NCBI RefSeq assembly: GCF_963855985.1
Contig: NC_087104.1
Location: forward strand, 11,842,001 to 11,906,000
Source of the DNA: Ostrinia nubilalis
Taxonomy: Eukaryota; Arthropoda; Insecta; Lepidoptera; Crambidae
Length of the DNA stretch: 64,000 bases
Direction of reading: 5' to 3'
The first letter of the stretch is position 1, and each line of letters opens with the position of its first letter. Shown one piece after another: positions 1 to 10,940 of this stretch. A model generated the notes under the pieces. That model was not told where the DNA came from. It did no database searches and was given only the letters and a program-made list of their open reading frames with translations. Made by a program: the position numbers and the translations under genes.

Positions 1-1437
1 AGGATTTTCATTTTTTGTATTTGCGTTTGAATTTTTATCAATTTTTTCAAGCCAAACCATATTTTTCAGCAATTTATCTTGTAGATAAATTGTTGGATAC
101 ATCTTGTACAGCTTCGATCGCTTTTTGCAAATTTTCTATGCTATATTGAACTTTTGGAGTCTTTGGCATACTGAAAATGAAACATTAAAAGCCATTTCAA
201 TATTTATACCTGTAAATTGCAAAACAAGTCTAGCAATGAGTAACTTAAACACTGCTACTGCATGGTGGCAACACTCTAATAATAATTGCCCTCGGCAATA
301 ACTATACATTAACATATGGCAATAACTGAAATGATGGTGGGCAATAACTAAAAATATACAGATTTACGTGCAGTGATTACCCACCGTTAAAATGACCGTT
401 AGAAATCAAATTTTATCAGTTATTTTCATTGATAATGGAGAAAACACTTATAATTTCATCATGACTATACACCATTAGTTGAATATTAAATAACTTGCAA
501 AAAAAATTTAACGTCTAAGCAAGTAATTCCTTAGTAAAATTGTTAAAGTCTTTACCTGTTCGAGTAACATTTTCACCCGTCTTGACAAAATCCGCCATAA
601 ATGGTTTTTTTTAGTATTTCCTATTGTAAATTTTAAATCTACTGTACATTGATCTCGGAGCCATCTACTTAGTAAATTCGAATCTAACTAGAGTGATTCA
701 AAGTCAGCACCTGACAATATTATTCTTAAAGCGGGCAATCACTACCAGTGGGCAAAAACGGATAGAAGCAGTTTAGCAGAGCATTCTACCACACGAATTA
801 CTATTCAGGTGTGAATCGAACACGATTTACCCATCAAGGCGACGTCGTCACCCCCCTCCTTGCCCCCCTGATTCGATTGAATCGAGTTGCAGTGTGAACA
901 GTGCGTGCAATCGTTCGGATGCGGAGACAATGGGGGGTTACTGTGCTATTGATTTTACATTTCGAATGCGGCTATTCTGGTGCTCGACTTGACGTCGACA
1001 ATACGATTATATTTTTTGGTATGATTTTAGTGATATGTGATGTGAGCTTTGCCTCGCCTGAATTTCGGTTTTTTACAGGAAAAGTTTATCACGCGCGTGT
1101 TTTCTTTAAATACTTAATAGGGATGAAAAGTATCGTATGGTTTTCCTTGGTTAAAAAAATCTCTAAACTACATAATATACTTTTTATCTAAATTGATTCA
1201 GTAGTTTAAGCGTGAAAAGGCAAAATAAACAGATAGCCCGAGTAAGTTTTCGATGTGTATGAATCTCAGAGGCTTATTTTCTGAAACGACGCCTAAAACG
1301 CGTTTCTGACTCTACTATTTCTAGTATTTTCTCTCTCTGCCCCATTCAAGTCTTTTACCCATGCCCATAAGTTTATGCAGTCACCATTCGTTTTTTAAGT
1401 GCTCAAACATTAAGTAGGTAAGTGCCATCCTTAGTGA
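1..1437. other. No gene recognised (AT-rich intergenic)
   Basis: I see no convincing coding exon, RNA gene or complete repeat here. Short open frames exist (for example 901-1191, plus) but have low-complexity, AT-driven composition and no recognisable family. A small GC-rich patch with C and G runs lies around 840-950; it could be a fragment of a repeat or a regulatory patch, but nothing in it decides that. Confidence 0.5.
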
Positions 1438-1663
1438 TATTATAAATGCGAAAGTACCTAGCTCTGTCTGTCTTACACGATTTTACGGTTAAACCACTGA
1501 ACTGATTTTGATGAAATTTGGCATAGAGATAGTTGAGTCCTGGGAAACGACAGGATAGTTTTATCGCGGTTTTTGCTATTTATATGCCTGGTTCGCGATA
1601 AAAAAATTCTGTGACTGACAAAATATCTAGCGGGCTAAGCTGCGGGCGGAAAGCTGGTAATAA
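1438..1663 (-). mobile_element. RTE-type LINE 3'-end fragment
   Basis: Starts with the reverse complement of the RTE 3' terminus (ATTATAAATGCGAAAGT), followed by the conserved stretch around an 'AACCACTGAACTGATTTTGATG' type motif and ending in a degraded 'GCGGGCGGAAAGCTGGTA'. The same block recurs at 49000-49217 (minus) and 58072-58330 (plus). It is a 5'-truncated, non-coding copy of a very common lepidopteran LINE 3' end. Confidence 0.75.
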
Positions 1664-2666
1664 TTAAACAAAGTTATTACCTACATAAAAGGAAAATGTA
1701 CTTAAATAACACTTATGTATTCCTTACATGTCCTCCCTACATAATTGTGAACACAAGCTGTATAAGCGGTGTCCTTTGAATTATTCATGTGCATTTGCAA
1801 GCCAAATTCCCTCAATAATTAAAACGCTTGACAATTTAAAATATGACCAGCCTATTAGTTTTATAGGCTGTTGAATCGTTTATGAAATTTCATATTTTAA
1901 CTATTTCATTGAATAGAAGTACCTGCCTATTAAGACAAAATTAAGGCAGAAAACTGACTTAACATTATAAGCATAACAAGGCAGGTATTTGACCGCAATC
2001 GCACCTGGTGTTATGTGAGATGTAGTCTAGGATGGTAGGTATATTATCTGCCCTGTAAGTGCCTATTCACTCTTGCCTTAAAAAAGGCCCGGATTAAAGT
2101 GTTCGGGAAAGATAGTAGCATGCAGCAAATTCCAGTCCCTAGCTTTTCGCAGTATAAAAAAAATATCGAAAAATTAAATAAAGATAAGCAAAACTGGTTT
2201 TTAAATAAAGCTTTAATGTAGCATTTAAACCTTGCATCAATCTTTAGTTGTGTTGCTGGCAGTTTGGCCAGCAATCCTTTTTTGATATTATTTATGGTTT
2301 TTTAGCTTTTTTCAATATTGTGTTTTGAGTTTGAAGTTGCTTTTTTACTGTCTCTTGTGCGGTCTAGTTTTAGCTCTTGAGCAAATATACTGTTTTTGGC
2401 CCTTTTGGAGTGTTTCCTTAAATTGCTTCTTGCATATTAATCACCACCAGCAGGCCTATCTCTCAGAAATATACAGTCCACTCCATCACCTTTTAACAAG
2501 TTGAATGAGTTATTTATTAAAATTAAAGCTTATACCTACTAGGTACCTAACTTTTAGGCTTTTAGCATAACTCTACAAGATCTAGAAGGCTCTAGTAAAC
2601 GATAAAACCGCCTACATTTTTGGTTCTAAGGCCTTAATAACCATTAATTCAGCAGACAACTGAAAC
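1664..2666. other. No gene recognised
   Basis: AT-rich sequence with no recognisable domain in any frame. The open frame at 2044-2274 (minus) is unrelated to anything I recognise and has no splice or codon-usage support. Confidence 0.5.
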
Positions 2667-2792
2667 TAAGGCTGGGTTGCGCCATCTTACTTTAACTTTT
2701 AACAAACTTCAAAAACTCTGTCAATCTCCATACAAAAAGCACCGGTTATCGTTATAGTTACCGTTAAAGTTAGGTGGTGCAACACAGCTTAA
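2667..2792. mobile_element. MITE, family with AGGCTG..GTTGC termini
   Basis: About 126 bp, starting AAGGCTGGGTTGCGCCA and ending with the inverted equivalent TGGTGCAACACAGCTTA. Its core contains 'CTCCATACAAAAAGCACCGG' followed by an AAAGTTAGGTGGTGC arm. Related copies lie at 2988-3085, 11645-11759, about 24515-24656, 46453-46580 and 46579-46695. It has no coding capacity and looks like a non-autonomous TIR element. Confidence 0.7.
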
Positions 2793-2987
2793 AATGGACC
2801 TTAATTCATTATGTCCAGGGATATATTTCTCCCGACAAAAAATGTTTCTCTGGCTCGACAGCCTGATAGATGAGCAAGGAAGATACAAATTGTTTGCCTT
2901 TTTTGCTCAATTGGGGGAACTGTTTCTTATACGAATAGCCATACATGTTTGTAAGATGTCTGCGACATTTGATTATGCGTGTTTTGT

Positions 2988-3085
2988 AAGGCTGACTTGC
3001 ACCATTGAACTTTAATTTTAACAAACGTCAAGAATCTGTTAAACACTGGTTATTGTTATAGCAAGTTGGTGCCACTCAGCCTTAC
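2988..3085. mobile_element. Shortened copy of the AGGCTG MITE family
   Basis: Begins AAGGCTGACTTGCACCA and ends GGTGCCACTCAGCCTTA. It is internally deleted relative to the 2667-2792 copy but keeps both inverted termini. Confidence 0.6.
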
Positions 3086-3632
3086 TGAGCTTACTGAGTT
3101 TTCCAAATATTTGTGTCAATAAAGATATTGCGCTTTTTTAAGGCAATCTAAGACAGAGGCGAACATAAGTTTTATTCCGTGAGTGACTTGCATATTCTAT
3201 TGATTTTCATTAATACAACATCGCGTCGGCTGATTGCAAGAAGTCATTAACTAGCAGAAACGTCATGATTTCGAGAAATAGCTTAATGAAGTTTGGAGAG
3301 AAAAAAGCCATTTAAAAAAAATATATAATAGGTAGCGCCGCAATGAAAATGCCGATACATAAAAATAAGTCTTAGTAAAAATTTTTAGTTACTGGCATTT
3401 CAAAATAACGTACACAGTATTTAAAAAAAATCAAAATATGAAGTTAATGTCTTTTGACTGACGGCCAACTATAACAAACCGAGAAGTAATTACTTTTTAC
3501 TTTATCGGATTACCGTGATACATGTTAAATCAAGTTAAAATATTACGTTTAAAATAATATAATAAACAATCATAATAACGAAATATGTATTATGACCTGT
3601 CATCTTCTGGGTCACATTCTAAACAAAAAATT

Positions 3633-4060
3633 CAGAAACAGTGCAGTGTGGATGACATAGAAAAGAGATGTTTTCTTCATGAAAATTTTCGCAACTACAG
3701 ATGATATAATTTTGTAAATCTGTAGCTACGAATTCTTACATAGCCGATGCTAATTGCTAGATAAAAATAGGGTATACACGAGCACAAAATAATCCTCCCT
3801 CAGACACTAACGTGTAGAAAATTTTCATGAAGAAAACATCTCGTGTGTTGTCGCAAAATTTTCGAAACTACAGATGATATAATTTTGTAAATCAGTAGCT
3901 ACGAATAATTCTTACATAACCGATGCTAATTGCTAGATAAAAATACGGTATACACGAGCACAAAATAATCCTCCCTCAGACACTACCGTGTAGAAAATGT
4001 TCATGAAGAAAACATCTCATGTGTTGTCTTTTCTATGTCATCCACACTGCACTGTCTCTG
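3633..4060. mobile_element. MITE with terminal inverted repeats and internal 173-bp tandem duplication
   Basis: The left end CAGAAACAGTGCAGTGTGG is matched by the right end read in reverse (CAGAGACAGTGCAGTGTGG), and pairing continues through GATGACATAGAAAAGA. The interior is duplicated in tandem: the block beginning CTACAGATGATATAATTTTG occurs at 3695 and 3868, a 173-bp period, each copy ending with AACATCTC. No coding capacity. Confidence 0.7.
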
Positions 4061-4140
4061 TTGGCAAGATTAGATTGAAAGGACGCTATCACGATAGTAA
4101 TTTGAAACCATACCTAATACCTATACACAAATATTCATAT

Positions 4141-4389
4141 TGAAGACTACGGGATACTGATTTAAACACGTTCACACGCTCTATAGTCTTTATTTCGGAA
4201 ACCACGCCTTTAGAGTGAAATACAAAGCGACATGCGCTCGCGCCCGGTGATGCTCACAGACTGGTAGCGGGCTCGCGACGCGTCGCGCTCTTTAACATTT
4301 TGCACAATGTAGGTAGTATGCATACTAGTACATTTTAAACACACCCTCAAAAACAAAATAAAAATTAAAACCATAAACCGTCATCAACA
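4141..4389 (-). repeat. 3' LTR of the BEL/Pao element
   Basis: 249 bp. Read on the minus strand it begins TGTTGATGACGG and ends GTAGTCTTCA, the usual TG...CA. It contains an AATAAA signal (GAAATAAAGAC) near its 3' side and a GC-rich middle. Identical by eye to the other LTR. Confidence 0.95.
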
Positions 4390-4401
4390 CTCCCCACCCC
4401 A
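4390..4401 (-). other. Polypurine tract of the BEL/Pao element
   Basis: Directly upstream of the 3' LTR on the minus strand the sequence is GGGGTGGGGAG, a purine run in the position expected for plus-strand priming. Confidence 0.7.
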
Positions 4402-4409
4402 GTGCTGAG

Positions 4410-7400
4410 TCAGCACTCCATACCTAAGGGCACCGGAGCGACTCGCGCCGCGGACCTGCGCAGCACACCGCCCGACGTCCGCACCTCCACGACACGAACT
4501 CGGCCGTCCTTTCCTGGAAATACCTTTGCTATAATACCTCGAGGCCACACGTTCCTAGGAGAATCAGAGTCTGCAATAAATACCAAATCACCTTCTTTCA
4601 AGGGCTTTCGTTCCTGATGCCACTTATACCTGGGGATTAAAGTTGGTAAGTATTCCTTAACCCATCGCTGCCAGTACATGTCGGCTAACCTTTGCGCCTG
4701 CCGCCACTGCTTTCTGAGAAACAAGTCCGAGTCGTCAAAGGCTCCTGCGATCGGTAGGTTGGTGGACGAACCAATGAGGAAATGGTTGGGAGTTAAAGAC
4801 TCAGGAGCACCCGGTTCTACTGAGACATGGGTTAACGGTCGCCCATTGACTATATTTTCCACTTCTATCAAGAGCGTTCTCAGCACCTCGTCTTTAGGGG
4901 CTCGTTCCTTTAGAATTACTCGAAGAGACGACTTAACACTACGTATCAAGCGTTCCCATGCCCCACCCCAATGGGGACTGCCCGGGGGTATAAAGGTCCA
5001 CTGAGCGCCGCTGTTCAATGCTTCCGTACCTAATGCCTCTTCATCAAGTTCCTGCATAGCCTTGCGGAGTTCTACGTCCGCACCTCGCAAGTTGGTCCCA
5101 TTATCTGAGTATATGTGTCGTGGCCAACCTCTTCGACATGCCATACGGCGAAGGGCCATTATCAGGGAGTCAGTTGTGAGGAAATGCACGATCTCAATGT
5201 GAATAGCGCGAACTGTAAGGCAAGTAAATAAAACGCCGTATCTCTTCTCGCGTCGCCTGCCTACTACGACCTCCATAGGACCGAAGAGATCTATACCGCA
5301 GAAGGTAAACGGTCGCTGATGATGAGCCATCCGCGCTTCAGGTAAATCTCCCATCCTAGGTACGCAAGGTTTGGCCTTTCTCAGTCGGCAGAAGAAACAC
5401 TTTGACGCGACGTCCTTTACCGTTGGGCGTATTCTAATTATCCAGTACACCTGTTTCAAGTGGTTGACAACCGCCTCTTGGTTTCCATGTGCCGCTTTCA
5501 CGTGGTAGTGCCGGACTATGAGTTTAGCAGTCGGGTGCCGTCCATCGAGGATGTAAGGCCTTTTGGTTTCCAAGGCAACATCGGAAACAGCATCGATGCG
5601 GCCGCCTACACGAAGAAGCCCTTGCTCATCTAAGTATGGCGACAAATTGCGAAGTCTACTATCGCGCGGTATGCACTTACCATTTTTAAGATGATTTATT
5701 TCAGTGCCAAATGAATCCACTTGAGCCTTTCGTAGTAACAGGCACTCCGCTCGCTTCATCAAAGCGCTGTCATCGACATTGGTAAGTTTTCTACATCTAC
5801 TAATGAATTTCAGGACAGCAGCAGCAGACCTCACCAGCCGGAGCCAAGAAGAGAACAGCCTGGAGTCCGGAACGGGTAAGTCAAATTCATTGTGTACAAT
5901 TCCTATATAATCTGTGGTAGGCTTACCAAAATTTTCGTTTTCAGGTTCTACAACATCGCGCGGCCAGTTTTCCATATCCTCGTACAAGAACTGAGGTCCG
6001 CGGAACCATTGATTTATAAACAAATCATAATTGAAATCATCTCGTGTTGCTATATCCGCTATGTTTAGTTTCGTAGGTACGTACCTCCATTCTGACACAC
6101 TTGTGAGATCATCAATCTCTCCGAGTCGGTTTGCTTCAAACGTTTTATACGTGCGCGTGTTGTTACGTAGCCAGTGCAATACGGTAGTAGAATCGCACCA
6201 AAAGAAGCGTCGCTCGGGCGATAATTGATGCTCTGTAATAATAGTGTGAGCGAGTCTCGCTGCCAACAACGCCGCTTGCAGCTCAAGACGCGGCATAGTT
6301 ACTGGTTTAACGGGCGCAACCCTGGATTTGCTAGCGATTAAACAAACGCATATTTTATTATCCGCAGAAATCCAACGCCAGTATGCGACAGCGGACAGCG
6401 CCTTTTGCCCGGCGTCACTAAATAAATGCAACTGTAGGTTTCTATAACATTGCATTGATACTAAGTCTTTCGTAGCACAGGCTCGCGTATCGTAGCACAT
6501 TTCGCCGTAGTCAGCCGCTTGCGTAAGCGCATCCGTAGTCACATTCGTAGCGCTAGAGGAGAATGCTACGGAGCCAGCTGTGAAAGGTTCGTTTGTTGTC
6601 TCGCTCGCACTTACGGCGGCGCGGTGATAACATCTCGGTACACGAATCTTATCAATTAACTGTAGCAGTTTAATCCATTTAAGCCATCTATTAAATAAAT
6701 CGGATGGAATGGAGTCATCCCAGCCAACCCTTAAACGCCAAGTATCCTGCAGCATTATCTTACCTTGAATAGTAAAGGGAGAAAGGAATCCATATACGTC
6801 AAAAATTGACATAACAACACGAAGCATAATCCTTTTGGTTGGCCTTTCTTTACCTTGCACGATACTATCAGGAATACGTTTAAATGAAACGTCAAACGCT
6901 AATTCGTCCGTACTCGGATACCATAAAAGCCCAAGTGTGCGTTCGCCGTCACATTGCTGATCAATTTTAAACTTTACGGCCTCGGTTCCTAAAGTTTCTT
7001 TTGGTACGGAGTTTAGTACTGCCACGCTGTTACTGGTCCAATTTCGCATGACAAAACCACCTTGTTTGTGAATGTTTGAAATGTTTCTTACCATCTCGAT
7101 CGCCGTTTCCTCGTCCGGCAAACTTTGTATATAATCATCCATATAATGAGAACCAATAATAGCATCGACGGCTGCCGGCATCGAAGACTTAAATCGTTGC
7201 GCGTTTTTATTTTTAACGAATTGAGCAATGAAGGGCGAACACTTCGCACCAAACAAAAGTGACGTCATCGCGTAGGTACGTACTTTATCCGTGGGGTTGT
7301 CTCTCCATAGAAACCTAAAGGCGTTCTGATCACGTGATAAAATCTTGATTCTAAGGAACATATCCTGAATATCACCTGTGACTGCCACTTGGTTCTCTCT

Positions 7401-10013
7401 AAATCTGAGCATTATACCGAAAAGTGAGGTGAGTAGGTCCGGTCCCTTTAATAAATAATCATTTAAACACAAACCATCAACCACGTTGGCGGCATCGAAC
7501 ACCAAACGCATTTTCCTTTTGTTAGGGTTGTCAACCCCGAAATGTGGCAGGTGCCACGTCCTTTGTGTGCGTTGACTGTCCTCTAGTTCCCTGGCAAAAT
7601 CATTATCTAATAAATGATCTATCCTTTCGGTATACCTTTGAGCGTATCCTGTGTCCTTTTTCATTTTACGTTCCACTCCTTCCAACCTCTTAAGTGCACT
7701 ATGGTATGTATCCGGCATGGTACAATTGGGATCGTTCCAGGGCAGGCCCACGTGCCACCTCCCGTCAATCAGCTGAGCGGTCCGCTCCAGCTGCTCGACG
7801 GCGCGAGCGTCATCTGCATTTACTCTAGGCTTACCTGCCACTCCCATCGCCTCCAAAGTAAAAGCTCGACGTACCTCCTCATGCAGGGCTCGCAGCTCCC
7901 GCTCCTCAGAGAGCAGCTCGGGCTCGGCGACGTGCAGGACAGCGCCGACGTCGGGCGGCGCGCCAGCGCAGGCCCTGCGGCGCGCCCCCCTCGATATGTT
8001 TACACAACCATGAATGCTCCAGCCCAAAGGTGTGAGTGTTGCTGACGGCTCATGTGATTTACCTGACATCACTTTTAAAGGTAACAATAGATCATAATTA
8101 TCTTGCCCTATTAAAATCTCGGGTTTACTATCAATATTACACAATTTATCTTTTAAAATATTTCTTAAATGACCAAACCTATCACAATCTACAATAGAAC
8201 ACATTTGCATAGGCAAGTTTAATTCATTAACACTGCGTGCTTTAATACTATGTATCTTATTGTCCATACCAGAAAGCTGCAAGTTCAATACGGTCGTATC
8301 GTAAACCAGTTCGTTATCGCTCCACGGCCCGCACACACGCATAGATTCGCGGCGCCCGCGCAGCCCGGCCCGATCGGCGAGCCTGGCGCTTATCATAGTC
8401 ACAGTCGAACCGTCGTCGAGTAACGCACTAGTGTCGATGTAATCACCGTTATTCGTATGCACACGTACCGGTAACACTTTTAATAGCACTTTACGTACAC
8501 TCGCGTTAACATGCGTCACTGTCTCGGCCGTGTCTTGCGTTGTTTCTTCGTGTTCTTGTGTTGCGCTTTCGCCGTTATGTTTATTGTTCGAGTAATGAAG
8601 CAAGTTGTGATGCGCGCGGCCACAGTCGTCCTTATCGCAGGCCGGCGCGGGGCAGGTGTCTCGCAGGTGTTTCGCCTCCAAGCATTTGAAACAAATACCG
8701 TAGCGTTTAACATGTTGCCATCTCACTCTGCATAACGACTTCTTGAACTTTTTGCAATCAGTGAGTTTGTGTTTCGATGCACGACAAAACTGACACTGCG
8801 TATCATCGCTTTGCTTGTCAGTTTGTAATAAAACAGTATGTGATCTAGTGTTACTGTTGTCATTTTGCTTATATTTATAGCTTTCTGTGCGTGCATTCAG
8901 AGCGTAAATATTTGCAGTCGCAGATACTTTTATTGCCTCTGCGTTCAAAAATTCAGACAACATTTCTAATCGTGACTTATTAGTTTTGGCTTGTATTAGT
9001 GGAAAGCTGTAATCTGACCACTTTGAAAGGAGTACCGTCGGCAACTTAGATAGTATGATAGACACTGTACTCATACCTTGAATGTACTCCTCTCTGCCGA
9101 CTGCACGTACAGCTTCCACAAAATTCTGTACTTTGATAGAAAATATCACTATATCCTTCGGGTAATCATTTGACACAGATTGAAGTTTCTTGAGGTCTTG
9201 TATCAAACGGGTCAGGATGTGATCGGGATCGCCAAAACGTAGCTCCAATGTCGCCATTATACGGTCAGGTGAAGTAGCACTGATTAGCAGGGCTGAAACG
9301 GTTTCTTTAGCTTGCCCACGTAAACATTTTCTTAATCTCCATAAGTTTTCCTTCGCACTGAAGTTACACACCGCTGTAGATTCTTCGAATGCTTGCTTAA
9401 AATGAAGCCAGTCTAACGGATCGCCTGAAAAGTCTGGTAACTCTTTAGGCGTACAAATACGGCTTAGCAATTTCGATTCCGAAGTATTGTGGGTAGGAAC
9501 AGCACTCAAATTTTTCACTGCAGCAGCCAGCATCTGAATTGTACCATCTGAAGTGCCAGCAGCGTTCACCGGCGGGTGCAGAAAGCCCGTTTCAGGGCCA
9601 ACATTGGGGGCTTCCTGCTTGTTCAATTCCAGCTGACTTTTTTCCATCCAATTTTCGACTTCACGGTGTGCATTGCCTTCGCTACCATCGTGTGGACTGT
9701 ACATTTCTTCTTCTAAGTTGGCTAGGTCTGCATCTAGCTGCTTATCTATAAGTTGCATCCTGATTTCAGCTTTTCTTTTTTCAGCTTCCAGCAACAAACT
9801 CTTCCGCCGTGCTTCGAAAGAGGCACTCGACCTTCTGGAACAGGATGACGGTGCTATCGACGGAGCTTTAGGTGGCGGACGTGATTCCGCCTTGATGCTG
9901 CTGGATGGGCCTGCCGCCATTTCACTTGCGACTTCCGTGGCGGTTTCTTTTTCGCGTCGGGTGGTGCTCCGCGTGTTAACCATTTTTAACAACTGCTGTG
10001 GCGAGTGAAACAT
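4410..10013 (-). CDS. BEL/Pao gag-pol polyprotein (1867 aa, intact)
   Basis: Single open frame. Residues about 60-120 are a charged, likely coiled-coil segment; 185-370 resemble the BEL gag-like domain; 407-475 hold Cys/His zinc-binding clusters (CQFC..., CFKC...). The aspartic protease motif LLDDGS lies near 532. Reverse transcriptase spans about 835-1000, with the first catalytic Asp in VTGDIQDMF and the YMDD box at 957-960. A peptidase A17-like linker follows. RNase H starts near 1199 (LFSDAG). The integrase has an H..H..CFFC zinc finger near 1505-1545 and core motifs DNGTN (about 1636) and PHWGGAWE (about 1683). The tail is the DUF5641-like domain. The first ATG is 4 nt past the primer site; Met11 has a better context (AAAATGG) and may be the real start. 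There are no stops or frameshifts. Confidence 0.93.
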   Translation of the reverse strand: MFHSPQQLLKMVNTRSTTRREKETATEVASEMAAGPSSSIKAESRPPPKAPSIAPSSCSRRSSASFEARRKSLLLEAEKRKAEIRMQLIDKQLDADLANLEEEMYSPHDGSEGNAHREVENWMEKSQLELNKQEAPNVGPETGFLHPPVNAAGTSDGTIQMLAAAVKNLSAVPTHNTSESKLLSRICTPKELPDFSGDPLDWLHFKQAFEESTAVCNFSAKENLWRLRKCLRGQAKETVSALLISATSPDRIMATLELRFGDPDHILTRLIQDLKKLQSVSNDYPKDIVIFSIKVQNFVEAVRAVGREEYIQGMSTVSIILSKLPTVLLSKWSDYSFPLIQAKTNKSRLEMLSEFLNAEAIKVSATANIYALNARTESYKYKQNDNSNTRSHTVLLQTDKQSDDTQCQFCRASKHKLTDCKKFKKSLCRVRWQHVKRYGICFKCLEAKHLRDTCPAPACDKDDCGRAHHNLLHYSNNKHNGESATQEHEETTQDTAETVTHVNASVRKVLLKVLPVRVHTNNGDYIDTSALLDDGSTVTMISARLADRAGLRGRRESMRVCGPWSDNELVYDTTVLNLQLSGMDNKIHSIKARSVNELNLPMQMCSIVDCDRFGHLRNILKDKLCNIDSKPEILIGQDNYDLLLPLKVMSGKSHEPSATLTPLGWSIHGCVNISRGARRRACAGAPPDVGAVLHVAEPELLSEERELRALHEEVRRAFTLEAMGVAGKPRVNADDARAVEQLERTAQLIDGRWHVGLPWNDPNCTMPDTYHSALKRLEGVERKMKKDTGYAQRYTERIDHLLDNDFARELEDSQRTQRTWHLPHFGVDNPNKRKMRLVFDAANVVDGLCLNDYLLKGPDLLTSLFGIMLRFRENQVAVTGDIQDMFLRIKILSRDQNAFRFLWRDNPTDKVRTYAMTSLLFGAKCSPFIAQFVKNKNAQRFKSSMPAAVDAIIGSHYMDDYIQSLPDEETAIEMVRNISNIHKQGGFVMRNWTSNSVAVLNSVPKETLGTEAVKFKIDQQCDGERTLGLLWYPSTDELAFDVSFKRIPDSIVQGKERPTKRIMLRVVMSIFDVYGFLSPFTIQGKIMLQDTWRLRVGWDDSIPSDLFNRWLKWIKLLQLIDKIRVPRCYHRAAVSASETTNEPFTAGSVAFSSSATNVTTDALTQAADYGEMCYDTRACATKDLVSMQCYRNLQLHLFSDAGQKALSAVAYWRWISADNKICVCLIASKSRVAPVKPVTMPRLELQAALLAARLAHTIITEHQLSPERRFFWCDSTTVLHWLRNNTRTYKTFEANRLGEIDDLTSVSEWRYVPTKLNIADIATRDDFNYDLFINQWFRGPQFLYEDMENWPRDVVEPENENFGKPTTDYIGIVHNEFDLPVPDSRLFSSWLRLVRSAAAVLKFISRCRKLTNVDDSALMKRAECLLLRKAQVDSFGTEINHLKNGKCIPRDSRLRNLSPYLDEQGLLRVGGRIDAVSDVALETKRPYILDGRHPTAKLIVRHYHVKAAHGNQEAVVNHLKQVYWIIRIRPTVKDVASKCFFCRLRKAKPCVPRMGDLPEARMAHHQRPFTFCGIDLFGPMEVVVGRRREKRYGVLFTCLTVRAIHIEIVHFLTTDSLIMALRRMACRRGWPRHIYSDNGTNLRGADVELRKAMQELDEEALGTEALNSGAQWTFIPPGSPHWGGAWERLIRSVKSSLRVILKERAPKDEVLRTLLIEVENIVNGRPLTHVSVEPGAPESLTPNHFLIGSSTNLPIAGAFDDSDLFLRKQWRQAQRLADMYWQRWVKEYLPTLIPRYKWHQERKPLKEGDLVFIADSDSPRNVWPRGIIAKVFPGKDGRVRVVEVRTSGGVLRRSAARVAPVPLGMEC

Positions 10014-10017
10014 GAAG

Positions 10018-10035
10018 ATCCGGCTCGAAGGACCA
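10018..10035 (-). other. Primer binding site (tRNA-Tyr type)
   Basis: The minus-strand sequence TGGTCCTTCGAGCCGGAT begins 2 nt inside the 5' LTR. It is complementary to the 3' end of a eukaryotic tRNA-Tyr (..ATCCGGCTCGAAGGA plus CCA). The tRNA assignment rests on my knowledge of that acceptor end. Confidence 0.8.
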
Positions 10036-10037
10036 GC

Positions 10038-10286
10038 TGAAGACTACGGGATACTGATTTAAACACGTTCACACGCTCTATAGTCTTTATTTCGGAAACC
10101 ACGCCTTTAGAGTGAAATACAAAGCGACATGCGCTCGCGCCCGGTGATGCTCACAGACTGGTAGCGGGCTCGCGACGCGTCGCGCTCTTTAACATTTTGC
10201 ACAATGTAGGTAGTATGCATACTAGTACATTTTAAACACACCCTCAAAAACAAAATAAAAATTAAAACCATAAACCGTCATCAACA
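10038..10286 (-). repeat. 5' LTR of the BEL/Pao element
   Basis: 249 bp, matching the copy at 4141-4389 with no difference that I can see. Being 5' on the transcribed strand, it would carry the element's promoter. Confidence 0.95.
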
Positions 10287-10940
10287 CATATCCTGTGTAA
10301 GTATATTTCTTTGTTGGCTTCCTTTGTGAAGCGTTAATTGTTTCTATGATTTATTGTCACAATAAATAGATTGTGTAGTGTCTGAGGATAAATTTGTAAA
10401 AGTGACTAAAGTAATGTAAATTATTTGAAATGGCAACTTATTTGGGCAGAAGTCAGTAAAGCACATAATAATGATTTTATCACTAATTTGGTTCCAAAGT
10501 TTTTTTACACAAAAATTCATTATAAATCTTTATTAAGTTCTGGCAGTTAGTCAAAACAGAGTGTGTATCGACTATGTTACGACACAAAATCATTAATGGA
10601 CAATAATTACTTTAATGCTATAAAAATTGACGAAACTGGATTTATCAAGTTTTACAAAAATAAATCTTCCAAAGTACGGCAGATATCCATTTACTGATTT
10701 TTGCATAATATAGTATAAGTCGCGGCCAATATCGCCATACTAGTATGGACACTTAATGACTTTTTGTAGTTAATGACTTCTTGCAATCAGCCGACGCGTA
10801 TGCCTTTTTTTAAATAAATTGCATTGCATATCAACTACCTAAGGGGGCTGTACTGAGTGGGGCTCATTCTGTCAGAAGGGTAGAAAATGCCCAACTAAAA
10901 AGAAAAAAAAGAGTTACCTACTATAATGTCTGCCATTACC

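Larger units (their letters stand above)
4136..10291 (-). mobile_element. Complete BEL/Pao LTR retrotransposon with 5-bp target site duplication
   Basis: The element spans 4141-10286 and is flanked by the direct repeat CATAT (4136-4140 and 10287-10291). The two 249-bp LTRs look identical, and the single gag-pol frame is open throughout. In transcription order (minus strand) it runs 5' LTR, tRNA-Tyr-type primer site, gag-pol, purine tract, 3' LTR. Identical LTRs, an intact reading frame and a clean target duplication indicate a recent insertion. The 5-bp duplication and domain order fit BEL/Pao rather than Ty1 or Ty3 groups. Confidence 0.95.
3222..10798. mobile_element. Segment bounded by perfect 32-bp inverted repeat, host of the BEL insertion
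   Basis: Positions 3222-3253 (CGCGTCGGCTGATTGCAAGA...) and 10767-10798 are exact reverse complements over 32 bp. Between them sit a MITE (3633-4060), the BEL/Pao element (4136-10291) and about 1 kb of other DNA. This fits an older DNA transposon of roughly 1 kb that received later insertions. I found no transposase and cannot fix its true ends, so the family is unassigned. Confidence 0.5.

Noticed and set aside
901..1191. 96-aa open frame as a gene
   Set aside because: AT-driven composition, no domain, no splice context.
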